Positions 34,692 to 43,634 of a stretch of DNA of 64,000 bases are shown piece by piece (the stretch's first letter is position 1; each line of letters begins with the position of its first letter). This DNA is from Sporosarcina obsidiansis (GTDB lineage Bacteria > Bacillota > Bacilli > Bacillales_A > Planococcaceae), in contig NZ_WHVW01000003.1 in the NCBI RefSeq assembly GCF_009651005.1, positions 124,001 to 188,000 of the forward strand, given 5' to 3'. The translations under genes and the position numbers were made by a program. The notes beneath the pieces were generated by a model. That model saw only the letters and a list, made by a program, of their open reading frames with translations, was not told the DNA's origin and made no database searches.

Positions 34692-35957
34692 ATGTGTTTG
34701 CGAGAAATTAAGACGATGCCAAAGTTAGAAGGAAAAGATCATACAGCGAGTATGCTGAGAGAAGGCTATCAGTTTCTGAGGAATCGTAGAAGAGGGCTTC
34801 AATCGAACATATTTGAAACACATCTACTTGGTGAACAGGTGATTTGCCTTTCAGGTGAAAAGGAAGCAGAGTTATTTTATGATACGGAGAAGTTTGTTCG
34901 AAAAGGCGCGGCACCAAAGCGAGTCCAACAAACTTTACTTGGTGAAAAAGGAGTGCAGACGCTAGATGGAGAGGCCCACCGCCATCGGAAGCAAGCGTTT
35001 ATGTCGCTAATGGGAGCTGAACAGATTCAGCAACTGAAAGTGATGGCAGCTGGTCAATGGGAAAGAAAATTGCGTGATTGGGAGCAGCAGGAAGAGGTGA
35101 ATCTATATGAAGAAGCGCAAGAGTTGTTGCTTCGTCTAGCTTGTCAGTGGGCAGGTGTACCTTTAAAGGAAAAAGAAGTGAAGGAGAAGCAGAAGGCGAT
35201 CGTGCAATTGTTTGAAACTCCAGCAACTCTTGGCTTTACACATTGGAAGGGGAAGAAAGCGCGCGAAGAGATGGAGGACTGGATCGGCGGTTTAATCAAA
35301 TCTGTTCGAACAGGAGCTTTGATCCCATTTGAAGGAACGGCCATGCAAGTATTTTCGTTTCATCGTGATGAGAAGGGGAAGCTACTGAGTGAAAAGGTAG
35401 CGGCTGTTGAAGTGCTGAATATTATTCGTCCAATTGTAGCGATTGCTATATATATCGCGTTTACAGGACATGCTTTAATTCAGCATCCTGAAGAATGCGA
35501 GAAACATGCTTCAGGACGTGAAAAGAATCTGCAGGATTTTGTGCAAGAAGTGCGCCGACTGTATCCATTTTTTCCATTCAATGCAGCACGTGTGAAAGAC
35601 GATTTTGAGTGGGACGGCTATAAATTCAAGAAGGGAACGTTGACGATTCTCGATTTTTACGGAACTAATCACGACCCGAAATTGTGGAATAATCCAGAGG
35701 TTTTTGATCCATCGAGATTTGTGGATGAGCCGATCACTCCTTACAATTTGATTCCACAAGGTGGCGGAGATTATATGGAAAATCATCGCTGTGCAGGGGA
35801 GTGGGTTACGCTTGAGGTAATGAAAGTTAGCTTGGACTATTTGGCGAATCGGATGATGTTCGAGGTGCCAACTCAGGATTTGAGTTATAGTCTTGTTGAT
35901 ATTCCAAGTATCCCGAAGAGCGAGGTCATTTTAAAGCATGTAAAACGAAAGAACTAA
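34692..35957 (+). CDS. CYP152-type fatty acid peroxygenase (cytochrome P450)
   Basis: 421 residues. Uses H2O2 directly to hydroxylate or decarboxylate fatty acids, without a reductase. The CYP152 signature Arg-Pro pair that binds the fatty acid carboxylate is present in NIIRPIVAIAIYIAF near residue 240. VQEVRRLYPFFPF holds the ExxR helix. The heme-binding segment is GGGDYMENHRCAGEWVTLEV with the ligand cysteine. Length and N-terminal GYQFLRNRRRGLQSNIFETH fit B. subtilis YbdT (CYP152A1). ATG 34692 or the GTG before it follow AAAAGGA; ATG 34716 is another option. Monocistronic. Confidence 0.93.
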   Translation: MCLREIKTMPKLEGKDHTASMLREGYQFLRNRRRGLQSNIFETHLLGEQVICLSGEKEAELFYDTEKFVRKGAAPKRVQQTLLGEKGVQTLDGEAHRHRKQAFMSLMGAEQIQQLKVMAAGQWERKLRDWEQQEEVNLYEEAQELLLRLACQWAGVPLKEKEVKEKQKAIVQLFETPATLGFTHWKGKKAREEMEDWIGGLIKSVRTGALIPFEGTAMQVFSFHRDEKGKLLSEKVAAVEVLNIIRPIVAIAIYIAFTGHALIQHPEECEKHASGREKNLQDFVQEVRRLYPFFPFNAARVKDDFEWDGYKFKKGTLTILDFYGTNHDPKLWNNPEVFDPSRFVDEPITPYNLIPQGGGDYMENHRCAGEWVTLEVMKVSLDYLANRMMFEVPTQDLSYSLVDIPSIPKSEVILKHVKRKN

Positions 35958-36079
35958 TACGCTTCCGGTTGTCCCTTCATGGATGACCGGTTTTTTCATG
36001 AATTACTAGAAAGGAGTTATTCATTGTCTAAATAGGGTAATAATTAGGAGAGACTTAGTCTAGAAAGGAAGGAATGCTT

Positions 36080-37567
36080 GTGAAAACATCTGAAGAAACA
36101 GTTCCGCAACCTAAACGAGATCTGAAGGGATTATGGATTATTCTAGCTTTTGTCGTCCTCATAGCAATCGTATTACTCCCAAATCCCACAGATTTACCGG
36201 TAACTGGACAGCGAGCATTGGCTATCTTGGCATTCGCAGTCATCCTGTGGGTGACGGAGGCTGTACCTTATCCTGTTAGTGCTGCTATGATTCTTGGTTT
36301 GGCAGCGGTGTTACTAGGGCTAGCACCGGACATGACGAACCCAGATGAAATGCTTGGAACGAAAGGTGCTTTGAAAATGGCGTTGACCGGATTTTCCAGT
36401 CCAGCCGTGGCGCTAGTTGCAGCTGCACTGTTTCTGGCAACTGCTATGCAGACGACCAATTTGCACAAGCGTCTAGCGTTGTATATTTTATCAAAAGTGG
36501 GCGTGAAAACAGGTGCCATTATTTTTGGATCAATTGTTGTCTCTATTGTGTTGGCATTTTTCGTACCCAGTGCGACGGCACGGGCAGGAGCAGTCGTTCC
36601 AATTTTGCTCGGAATGGTGGCGGCTTTCGGCCTACCAACGAACAGTCGATTAGGCGCATTGCTCGTCATTACCGCAGTGCAATCTGTGTCTATCTGGAAT
36701 GTCGGAATTAAGACCGGTGCTGCACAAAACATGGTGGCACTTGGGTTCATTGAGAAAGAATTTGGTGTTTCCGTTGCTTGGAGTTCTTGGTTCCTATACG
36801 CTGCTCCATGGTCGATTATCATGTCAATTGTTCTTTACTTCGTCATGCATGCGGTGATCAAACCGGAGACGAAAGTGGTGGAAGGAGGTAAGGAACTGAT
36901 TCAAGGTCAATTAAAGGAATTAGGCAAGATGAAGTCTTCCGAACTCCGTTTGATTATCGTCTCACTGGCTTTACTGTTCTTGTGGGCTACTGAAGAGAAG
37001 TTGCATCCATTTGATACGACGACAGTGACGATTGTGGCGATTGCAATTTTATTAACACCGAAAATTGGTGTGTTTGATTGGAAAACTGTACAACAAATGA
37101 TTCCGTGGGGCACTATTCTCGTATTTGCAGTCGGTATTTCATTAGGGACAATTCTGCTGGATACAACAGGTGCACAATGGCTGTCAGATAAAGTGTTCGG
37201 CGCGATGGGCTTGGACAATATGCCATTGCTCGCGACGATTGCCTTACTGTCGTTATTTAATATCTTAATTCATTTAGGGTTCGCCAGCGCGACGAGTTTA
37301 TCATCTGCGCTCATACCGATTTTCATAGCGCTGACGTCAACGATTGCGTTAGATGTCAACGAAGTCGGTTTTGTTTTGATTCAGCAATTTGTCATCAGTT
37401 TTGGTTTCTTACTGCCAGTGAGTGCACCACAGAATATGTTAGCGTACGGAACTGGTGCCTTTACGGTGAAGGATTTCTTGAAAACAGGAATTCCACTTAC
37501 CATTATCGGGTATTTACTAATATTGCTATTCAGTGCGACCTATTGGAAGTGGATTGGATTATTGTAA
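36080..37567 (+). CDS. DASS (SLC13) family sodium:dicarboxylate-type symporter
   Basis: 495 residues, about eleven to twelve membrane helices. Family features: LAFAVILWVTEAVPYPVSAA, ALVAAALFLATAMQTTNLHK, and the second SNT-like region AHLGFASATSLSSALIPIFI-like (IHLGFASATSLSSALIPIF). Closest to YflS/SodiT-type carriers of malate, 2-oxoglutarate or similar anions. GTG 36080 sits six bases after AAGGA; the ATG at 36074 is too close to the site. Followed by a terminator at 37585. Substrate not determined. Confidence 0.88.
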   Translation: MKTSEETVPQPKRDLKGLWIILAFVVLIAIVLLPNPTDLPVTGQRALAILAFAVILWVTEAVPYPVSAAMILGLAAVLLGLAPDMTNPDEMLGTKGALKMALTGFSSPAVALVAAALFLATAMQTTNLHKRLALYILSKVGVKTGAIIFGSIVVSIVLAFFVPSATARAGAVVPILLGMVAAFGLPTNSRLGALLVITAVQSVSIWNVGIKTGAAQNMVALGFIEKEFGVSVAWSSWFLYAAPWSIIMSIVLYFVMHAVIKPETKVVEGGKELIQGQLKELGKMKSSELRLIIVSLALLFLWATEEKLHPFDTTTVTIVAIAILLTPKIGVFDWKTVQQMIPWGTILVFAVGISLGTILLDTTGAQWLSDKVFGAMGLDNMPLLATIALLSLFNILIHLGFASATSLSSALIPIFIALTSTIALDVNEVGFVLIQQFVISFGFLLPVSAPQNMLAYGTGAFTVKDFLKTGIPLTIIGYLLILLFSATYWKWIGLL

Positions 37568-37584
37568 AAGTTCATAAGAAAAAA

Positions 37585-37617
37585 AGCAAAGACTGGTTTT
37601 AGTCTTTGCTTTTTTTG
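37585..37617 (+). terminator. Terminator of the DASS gene
   Basis: AGCAAAGACT (37585-37594) pairs perfectly with AGTCTTTGCT (37601-37610), followed by T7. Confidence 0.88.
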
Positions 37618-37644
37618 TATGCATTAATGAGAGACAACACCATA

Positions 37645-37685
37645 TAAAAAACTCCTCTCTACTGGTTGCCATGTAGAAAGGAGTT
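37645..37685 (-). terminator. Terminator of the APC permease gene
   Basis: AACTCCTCTCTAC (37650-37662) pairs with GTAGAAAGGAGTT (37673-37685) with one mismatch; minus-strand T-run. Confidence 0.82.
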
Positions 37686-37698
37686 GATTCATTCGGTA

Positions 37699-39216
37699 CT
37701 AGGTTCGAGTAGCGTCAGGGATGGGTAAGTGATCATCTGATGCTGTATGATTCGAAGCATCCATCACTTCTGATTCAATCGTTTTACCAAGTACATAATA
37801 CTCGGTTTCTTCCTGTGTCAAACTGTTGTAGCGCTTTCTGATAGCTAGATAGAAAATACCACCGACTAACGCCCAAACCAATAATAAGATATACGAAGGC
37901 GTAGAGAGCGCGGCAGGAGAATTTGGTACGAGCAATAATGCTAGAAATGCTCCGCTAGCGATCATACCAAGTAAGGCGAGAAACTTTTTCATAGGTGCTA
38001 TTTCACGACCTGCTTTTTCCTTACTCCATGCGAGCACCTTATAAGCAGCTAGACAAGTGAAAAAATACGCGACTGACACACCAGTTGATGACATATCAAC
38101 AATCCATGTCAGTGCTTGTCTACCAAACCATGGAGTCGGCAATGTGATCAGTGCTACGAACCAGATGCCCCATACAGGCGTCTGCTTTTCTTTTGTAATC
38201 GTTCTAAAAAAGTTAGGCAATGCACGAGCACGCGCCATGGAAAACAGCAGACGACTCGATGACATGAAAAACCCGTTAAGGCCCGTGAAAATACCCATAA
38301 CAATTGCAACTGCCATAATCCCAAGACCACCAATTCCCAATGCAGAACGAATAACTTCGCCTGTCAGCCATAAATCACCATTACCGACGTCTGATAAAGA
38401 AGGAAACGTCCAGCCTGTCAGCCCGATCATAATGGCATAGATTAAGAAAGATGTGAACAATGAAGCGACAATGAGCATAGTAGCTTTTCGAGGAGAAAAA
38501 TTAAATTCCTCTGCTGCCTGTGGGACATTGTCAAATCCAACATAGGCCCAAGGAGCAATCGCCAGAATGACCAGTATGGATGTCAAAATCGATTGGTTAC
38601 CTGTAAAGAAAGGTTGCAAGTTTGTGAGAGGTTGATCGGCACCACTGAACGTGAAGATCCCAAGTAGTACAACGCCTGCCACGAGTAACACGCTGAAATA
38701 AAATTGGATTTGTCCAGAAACGCTTGTACCTGTCGTGTTAATAAGTGCAAACAATAAGATCAATGAGCTGGCAATCAGCACCTCTGGTAAATAGACGTCC
38801 CAGCCTGCTACAGAGTATAAATAGCCTTGTTGCATGAAACCGGGTGCTAAAAACTTTAGCAACAGGGTGAATGCTGAGGCATTCAAAGCGACAATTGAAA
38901 TATATCCAAGCGATAAGAACCATCCGCAAATGAACGCCCATACTTTTCCTGCTGCCACAAAAGCATATGTAAATCCGCCACCCGATACTGGGAATTTTTT
39001 AATCATCACACCGTAGCTCGACGCGATAATCATCATAACGAGTGCGCCAATACCGAGACCAATGATAGCGCCAAGCGGTCCTGACTGGCGAATCCAATCA
39101 CCAGGTAAAATAAAAGCGCCCCAGCCAACCGATGATCCTAGTGCAATGGCGAATACCCAAGATGGTTTTAGTGTTTTATGTAGTTTCCTTCGTGCGTTCT
39201 CAGGTCCTTGGTCCAT
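37699..39216 (-). CDS. APC superfamily amino acid permease
   Basis: 505 residues, twelve membrane helices. The N-terminal GSSVGWGAFILPGDWIRQSG is the unwound helix 1 motif that binds the amino group and carboxylate; FPVSGGGFTYAFVAAGKVWA in helix 3 region and AIAPWAYVGFDNVPQAAEEF in helix 6 are typical of the APA/YjeH-like branch. A C-terminal 40-residue hydrophilic tail (LTQEETEYYVLGKTIESEVM). ATG with CTGGAGGATGG upstream. The substrate amino acid is unknown. 21-bp array 3 lies about 100 bases upstream of its start. Confidence 0.9.
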   Translation of the reverse strand: MDQGPENARRKLHKTLKPSWVFAIALGSSVGWGAFILPGDWIRQSGPLGAIIGLGIGALVMMIIASSYGVMIKKFPVSGGGFTYAFVAAGKVWAFICGWFLSLGYISIVALNASAFTLLLKFLAPGFMQQGYLYSVAGWDVYLPEVLIASSLILLFALINTTGTSVSGQIQFYFSVLLVAGVVLLGIFTFSGADQPLTNLQPFFTGNQSILTSILVILAIAPWAYVGFDNVPQAAEEFNFSPRKATMLIVASLFTSFLIYAIMIGLTGWTFPSLSDVGNGDLWLTGEVIRSALGIGGLGIMAVAIVMGIFTGLNGFFMSSSRLLFSMARARALPNFFRTITKEKQTPVWGIWFVALITLPTPWFGRQALTWIVDMSSTGVSVAYFFTCLAAYKVLAWSKEKAGREIAPMKKFLALLGMIASGAFLALLLVPNSPAALSTPSYILLLVWALVGGIFYLAIRKRYNSLTQEETEYYVLGKTIESEVMDASNHTASDDHLPIPDATRT

Positions 39217-39313
39217 ATAAATCCATCCTCCAGTTAGTAGTATAGCGAATGTTTTCCCAAGTTTTTTCGTTTTAAAACGTCTGGAGAAAATAGATTGTGC
39301 ATTTTAAACACGC

Positions 39314-39460
39314 ACCGCGCGAAAGTTATGTTGAAACGAGCGAAAGCTATGGTGTACCGCGCTAAAATAGCACTAGAACGAGCCAAAATCATATCGGTTC
39401 GAGCGAAAGCTACACTACACCGCACCAAACCATATTCACAACGAGCCAAAGCTAATCAGT
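39314..39460. repeat. 21-bp degenerate repeat array 3, seven units
   Basis: Units start at 39314, 39335, 39356, 39377, 39398, 39419 and 39440, each exactly 21 bases apart, 147 bases in all. Cores: ACCGCGCGAAAG, AACGAGCGAAAG, ACCGCGCTAAAA, AACGAGCCAAAA, TTCGAGCGAAAG, ACCGCACCAAAC, AACGAGCCAAAG. No further units on either side. Confidence 0.85.
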
Positions 39461-39482
39461 ATGGATCACACAATTTCGAAAT

Positions 39483-39513
39483 AAAAAACCATGAAGAGCT
39501 AGCTCTTCATGGT
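39483..39513 (-). terminator. Terminator of the mccB-like gene
   Basis: ACCATGAAGAGCT (39488-39500) is fully complementary to AGCTCTTCATGGT (39501-39513), with a minus-strand T-run. Confidence 0.85.
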
Positions 39514-39518
39514 AACGA

Positions 39519-40652
39519 TTATTCAAATGCTTGTTGCAAATCTTCTAACAAGTCTTCGACATCTTCAATGCCAACAGACAATCGTAGTAATTTTGGGGAA
39601 ATACCTAACTTAGCTTGTTCCTCCGTAGGAATGGTGGCATGAGTCATTTTGGCGGGAACGGAGATCAAACTTTCCACGGCTCCTAAGCTGACGGCAAGTT
39701 GGAAAATCTTCACTTTCTCAATAATCTGCTCAGCCAGTTCCTCACTTTCCACCTCGAATGATAGCACACCACCAAATCCACGTGCTTGCTGTTTAGCGAG
39801 TTCGTGACCTGGATGGCTTTCCAATCCAGGATAATACACTTTTTTCACTTGCGGTTGCTCAGTTAGCCATTCCGCGATTCGTTTAGTGTTCACTTCATGC
39901 TCTTCCATCCGAACACCGAGCGTTTTCATACCACGTAATAGCAGATAGGAATCTTGCGGACCGAGAATGGCACCCACGGCTTTCTGAACCAAATGAATAT
40001 CCTCGCCGAGCTGTTCGTCATTAACCGCAACGAGTCCTGCTACTACATCGCTATGGCCACCCAAGTATTTCGTAGCGCTATGAAATACGACATCCGCTCC
40101 TAATTCCAGAGGGTTTTGCCAGTAGGGAGTAAGAAATGTGTTATCTACAATTAATTTCAAGTTATGTTCTTTTGCCACTTTCGAAAGTGCTTGGATATCG
40201 ACTACTTTCAAAAAGGGATTTCCAGGTGTTTCGATGACAATCGCTTTCGTATTCGGTTGAATGGCCTCGGTAATGTTCTCAATAGCGGTTGGATCGACAA
40301 AAGTAGAAGTTAAATTAAGTCGGTTTAGCACTTGATTGAGAACTCGGTATGTACCTCCATACACGTCATTGCTAATTATGAAATGATCACCTGCATTAAA
40401 TGTCATGAGCACAGATGACAAAGCCGCCAGACCAGAGGCAAACGCGAGCCCTCTTTTACCACCTTCTATATCTGCTATGTATTGCTCCACTGCATTACGT
40501 GTCGGATTACCTGCACGTGAATAATCATAACCTTTGTTCCGATCGGGTGCATCTTGCTTAAATGTACTAACTTGATAGATCGGAACTGTTACCGCACCCG
40601 TCAATGGGTCTCCTGAAACGCCTGCGTGAATCAATTTTGTCTTCAATCTCAT
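39519..40652 (-). CDS. mccB: Cystathionine gamma-lyase / homocysteine lyase-type PLP enzyme
   Basis: 377 residues, Cys/Met metabolism PLP enzyme. PLP lysine in HSATKYLGGHSDVVAGL near 197; SAGNPTRNAVEQYI-type start (YDYSRAGNPTRNAVEQYI) and SGLAALSSVLMTF near 75. The sequence is closer to B. subtilis MccB (VPIYQVSTFKQ, LGPQDSYLLLRGMKTLG, VESLISVPAKMTHATIP) than to MetI, so cleavage of cystathionine to cysteine, or homocysteine desulfhydration, is preferred over gamma-synthase activity. Divergent from a cystine-type ABC transporter, which fits sulfur amino acid supply. Start ATG after AGGAGGAAACAGC. Confidence 0.85.
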   Translation of the reverse strand: MRLKTKLIHAGVSGDPLTGAVTVPIYQVSTFKQDAPDRNKGYDYSRAGNPTRNAVEQYIADIEGGKRGLAFASGLAALSSVLMTFNAGDHFIISNDVYGGTYRVLNQVLNRLNLTSTFVDPTAIENITEAIQPNTKAIVIETPGNPFLKVVDIQALSKVAKEHNLKLIVDNTFLTPYWQNPLELGADVVFHSATKYLGGHSDVVAGLVAVNDEQLGEDIHLVQKAVGAILGPQDSYLLLRGMKTLGVRMEEHEVNTKRIAEWLTEQPQVKKVYYPGLESHPGHELAKQQARGFGGVLSFEVESEELAEQIIEKVKIFQLAVSLGAVESLISVPAKMTHATIPTEEQAKLGISPKLLRLSVGIEDVEDLLEDLQQAFE

Positions 40653-40702
40653 GCTGTTTCCTCCTAATTTCCAAGTGTTTTAATAGGGTTTAAACTAATG
40701 CT

Positions 40703-40731
40703 AGACTAAAGGAATTTGTTTTGTTTGTCAA
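40703..40731 (-). promoter_or_regulatory. Sigma-A promoter of the mccB-like gene
   Basis: On the minus strand TTGACA (plus 40726-40731), 17-base spacer, TAGTCT (plus 40703-40708). Confidence 0.55.
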
Positions 40732-40771
40732 TTCTATATAGTATAATATTTCAAACTACAAGTTTTACTTG

Positions 40772-40800
40772 TTGACAGAATCATAACAATCTCTTATGAT
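40772..40800 (+). promoter_or_regulatory. Sigma-A promoter of the cystine-type ABC operon
   Basis: TTGACA at 40772-40777, exactly 17 bases, TATGAT at 40795-40800; 41 bases before the start codon. Confidence 0.75.
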
Positions 40801-40841
40801 TTTAAACAACAAATACTTATAAGAATAGTGGGGTTTATGGA

Positions 40842-41681
40842 ATGAGAAAAATTTTATTGCCATTTTTACTAGTTTTATTGGCGGTTGTATTGGTTGCTTG
40901 CGGTTCGAAAGACGAAGACAAAACGAACGGATCGGATGATAAACCAGCAGATGAATCAACAGGACAATCGGCTGAAAGCAAGGGTTTGCTTGATGAAGTT
41001 TTAGAAAAAGGTGTGCTAAATGTAGGTACAGAAGGAACATATGCACCTTTCTCTTTTCATGATGAATCTGGTAAATTAACTGGATATGATGTGGAAGTTA
41101 CTGAAGAGGTAGCGAAGCGTTTAGGTGTAGAAGCTAAATTTTTTGAAACTCAGTGGGATGCGATTTTTGCTGGACTGGATGCTAAGCGCTTTGATGTCAT
41201 TGCCAACCAAGTAGGAATCAATGAAGAACGCCAGGAAAAATATGATTTCTCACAACCTTATACTCGCTCGAATGCGGTATTAATTGTTCATGCAGATAAT
41301 CAAGATATCACCACATTCGATGGAATGGACGGTAAAAAAGCTGCACAGACATTGACGAGTAACTATGGGAAGATGGCGGAGTCACACGGTGCAGAAGTTG
41401 TTAAAGTAGAAGGCTTTAACCAAGCGGTAGATTTAGTCACTTCTAAACGGGTAGATGGCACATATAACGATAAAATTTCAGCGCTTGATTATGTAAAGAA
41501 AAAGCCAGATGCTCCAATTCAAATCATTGACGAGCAGCAAAATGGTTCTGAAAATGCATTTTTATTCAGACAAAACACTGAGGATCTGGTGGATGAAATT
41601 AATAAAGCGTTAGATGCGATGCGTGAAGACGGTACGTTGAAAGAGATCTCCGAAAAATGGTTCGGCGAAGATGTATCTTAA
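40842..41681 (+). CDS. Amino acid ABC transporter binding lipoprotein (cystine type)
   Basis: 279 residues. Signal peptide with lipobox VVLVAC near residue 20, then an acidic spacer. SBP_bac_3 fold: [54 protein letters not shown]. These match TcyA-like cystine binders and other polar amino acid binders. First gene of a three-gene importer with a strong promoter upstream, divergent from the MccB-like lyase, which suggests cystine or another sulfur amino acid as substrate. The stop overlaps the permease start. Confidence 0.9.
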   Translation: MRKILLPFLLVLLAVVLVACGSKDEDKTNGSDDKPADESTGQSAESKGLLDEVLEKGVLNVGTEGTYAPFSFHDESGKLTGYDVEVTEEVAKRLGVEAKFFETQWDAIFAGLDAKRFDVIANQVGINEERQEKYDFSQPYTRSNAVLIVHADNQDITTFDGMDGKKAAQTLTSNYGKMAESHGAEVVKVEGFNQAVDLVTSKRVDGTYNDKISALDYVKKKPDAPIQIIDEQQNGSENAFLFRQNTEDLVDEINKALDAMREDGTLKEISEKWFGEDVS

Positions 41682-42387
41682 TAGTTTTGTATTAACTCCC
41701 GAACGGATACAGAGACTTCAAGAAATCGCATCTACATCCATCGGACCGCTAATTGAAGGGGCTATCAAATTCACCATTCCATTGGCAATTATTTCGTTTA
41801 TTATTGGGCTGACGATAGCTATTTTTACAGCCCTGGCGAGAATCTCGTCCAGTAATATATTACGTGCAGTTGCACGAGTGTATGTTTCCATCATCCGCGG
41901 AACACCGTTGCTAGTTCAATTATTCATTATCTTTTATGGGTTGCCGACAATCGGTATAATAATCGATCCATTCCCGTCGGCCGTCATTGGCTTTTCATTG
42001 AATGTCGGTGCCTATGCCTCGGAAATCATTCGGGCCGCCATTTTGTCCATCCCGAAAGGACAGTGGGAGGCTGCTTATTCAATTGGAATGAATTATTCAC
42101 AGGCACTGCGGAAAATTGTCTTGCCGCAAGCTGCGCGAGTTTCTGTTCCACCGCTTTCCAACTCGTTTATCGGCTTGGTGAAGGATACCTCGTTGGCGGC
42201 GATGATATTAGTAGCAGAAATGTTCAGGAAAGCGCAGGAAATTGCGTCAATGAACTATGAATTTTTATTCGTCTACAGCATGGCTGCGCTCATTTATTGG
42301 GTAATATGTTTCATCCTATCCATTATTCAAGGCAGAATTGAAGGTCGGTTGGATCGGTTCGTTGGCAAGTCAGGAGGGTTATCATGA
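41671..42387 (+). CDS. Amino acid ABC transporter permease (cystine type)
   Basis: 238 residues, five membrane helices. His/Glu/Gln/Arg permease family with the EAA loop [20 protein letters not shown] near residues 131-150 and [19 protein letters not shown] near 70. Forms a homodimer that joins the ATPase. It begins inside the last codons of the binding-protein gene (11-base overlap) and overlaps the ATPase start by four bases, so the three are translated together. Confidence 0.93.
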   Translation: MYLNSFVLTPERIQRLQEIASTSIGPLIEGAIKFTIPLAIISFIIGLTIAIFTALARISSSNILRAVARVYVSIIRGTPLLVQLFIIFYGLPTIGIIIDPFPSAVIGFSLNVGAYASEIIRAAILSIPKGQWEAAYSIGMNYSQALRKIVLPQAARVSVPPLSNSFIGLVKDTSLAAMILVAEMFRKAQEIASMNYEFLFVYSMAALIYWVICFILSIIQGRIEGRLDRFVGKSGGLS

Positions 42388-43118
42388 TTTCGATACAAGG
42401 ACTGCAAAAGTCATTCGGACCATTGGAAGTCATCAAAAATGTAGACTTGGAAATCGAGCAGGGGAAAGTGGTCGTTATTATCGGACCGTCTGGATCTGGT
42501 AAATCAACTTTATTGCGCTGTCTTAATGTGCTTGAAACACCGAATGGAGGAATCATTTCCATTGATGGACAGCAACTGGATTTCAATAAGCCGGTATCCA
42601 AAAAGGCGATCGCTGCGTTTCGTCGTCTCACGGGTATGGTATTCCAAAGCTATAATCTATTTCCTCACTTGACTGCGACTGGGAATGTCACAGAAGGACT
42701 AACAACTGTGAAGGGACTTTCCAAAAATGAAGCCGGTGAGATCGCGGAGCAGTTGATAGTGAAAGTAGGGCTGGCGGAGCATAAAGAGAAATATCCGTAT
42801 CAGCTATCAGGTGGTCAGCAACAGCGTGTTGCGATTGCTCGAGCACTTGCGATGGACCCAAAAGTGATGCTATTCGATGAGCCAACATCCGCGCTCGACC
42901 CTGAATTAGTGAATGAAGTGCTTCGTGTCATGAAGGACTTAGCACAGGAGGGAATGACGATGGCGGTTGTGACTCATGAAATGAAGTTCGCACAAGAGGT
43001 TGCAGATGAAGTCATTTTCATTGATGATGGCGTCATAGTTGAAAGAGGTGCACCTGCTCAAATTTTCACCAATCCGCAACATGAGCGGACGAAACGATTT
43101 TTGAGTTTATTGCAGTGA
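42384..43118 (+). CDS. Amino acid ABC transporter ATP-binding protein (cystine type)
   Basis: 244 residues. Walker [14 protein letters not shown] near residue 34, Q-loop [12 protein letters not shown], signature [19 protein letters not shown] near 136, Walker [15 protein letters not shown] near 158, and H-loop VVTHEM. Energises the importer. Typical GlnQ/TcyC length. Last gene of the operon; a terminator shared with the convergent alkyltransferase-like gene follows. Confidence 0.95.
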   Translation: MISIQGLQKSFGPLEVIKNVDLEIEQGKVVVIIGPSGSGKSTLLRCLNVLETPNGGIISIDGQQLDFNKPVSKKAIAAFRRLTGMVFQSYNLFPHLTATGNVTEGLTTVKGLSKNEAGEIAEQLIVKVGLAEHKEKYPYQLSGGQQQRVAIARALAMDPKVMLFDEPTSALDPELVNEVLRVMKDLAQEGMTMAVVTHEMKFAQEVADEVIFIDDGVIVERGAPAQIFTNPQHERTKRFLSLLQ

Positions 43119-43136
43119 GTAATGTCACTACTTACG

Positions 43137-43177
43137 AAAAACGCTTGGCGGAGAGGGACTTCAGCCGAGCGTTTTTT
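43137..43177 (+). terminator. Terminator shared by the ABC operon and the convergent gene
   Basis: AAAAACGCTTGGC (43137-43149) pairs with GCCGAGCGTTTTTT (43164-43177), one G-T pair; T-runs on both strands. Confidence 0.82.
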
Positions 43178-43184
43178 GTGCTTT

Positions 43185-43508
43185 TTATGAGTGCAATGGA
43201 GGATGCCAGCGATAAGTTTCGAGTGGCACACATCCCTTTTCATCAAACTGCACGCCTTCAGATGTCAGTAGCTCTCGTTGCGTCCGACCTTTTTCTTCTG
43301 CATTTTCAGGAGTTGAAATACCTCCTTTGGCATTGATAATTCGGTGCCAAGGCAAGTCGTATTTTCTGCTCATCGAATGCAGTACGCGAACTACTTGGCG
43401 TGCACCGCGTGGATTACCAGCCTCAGCGGCCACCTGTCCATACGTCATGATGCGGCCTGAAGGGATTTGTTGGATGATGGACACCACTCGTTCTGTAAAT
43501 GTTTGCAT
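43185..43508 (-). CDS. Alkyltransferase-like protein (ATL)
   Basis: 107 residues. Related to the C-terminal DNA-binding domain of O6-methylguanine-DNA methyltransferase: IPSGRIMTYGQVAAEAGNPR carries the recognition helix and GARQVVRVLHSM follows. The active-site PCHRV of true methyltransferases reads PWHRII here, with tryptophan in place of cysteine, the mark of ATL proteins, which bind alkylated guanine and direct it to nucleotide excision repair instead of removing the alkyl group. Start ATG at 43508 follows AAGGGAGAGCTATCC. Confidence 0.93.
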   Translation of the reverse strand: MQTFTERVVSIIQQIPSGRIMTYGQVAAEAGNPRGARQVVRVLHSMSRKYDLPWHRIINAKGGISTPENAEEKGRTQRELLTSEGVQFDEKGCVPLETYRWHPPLHS

Positions 43509-43634
43509 GGATAGCTCTCCCTTTTTTATGAAAGCGTAGCATAGAATAATTAAGAAGTCACATGAGCTAATATCAAGGATGAAATTTCTTCTCCATATGT
43601 TATTATTTACGTAAGGATAGAAAGGAGAATGGAC

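Larger units (their letters stand above)
39217..39518. other. Intergenic region holding 21-bp array 3
   Basis: A 302-base gap. From right to left on the minus strand it holds the mccB-like terminator, the repeat array (39314-39460), then about 95 bases that should contain the APC permease promoter (a TATACT at plus 39239-39244 read on minus is a possible -10). No gene is supported. Confidence 0.5.

Noticed and set aside
36268..36822. Minus-strand ORF of 184 residues
   Set aside because: Antisense shadow of the DASS transporter; no ribosome-binding site and low-complexity A/T/S/N-rich product.
39295..39642. Plus-strand ORF of 115 residues with RAKxxxx heptads
   Set aside because: It is array 3 read as protein, running on into the antisense of the mccB-like gene; no ribosome-binding site.
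40765..41046. Minus-strand ORF of 93 residues upstream of the mccB-like gene
   Set aside because: Antisense to the cystine-type binding protein signal region; no start signal.
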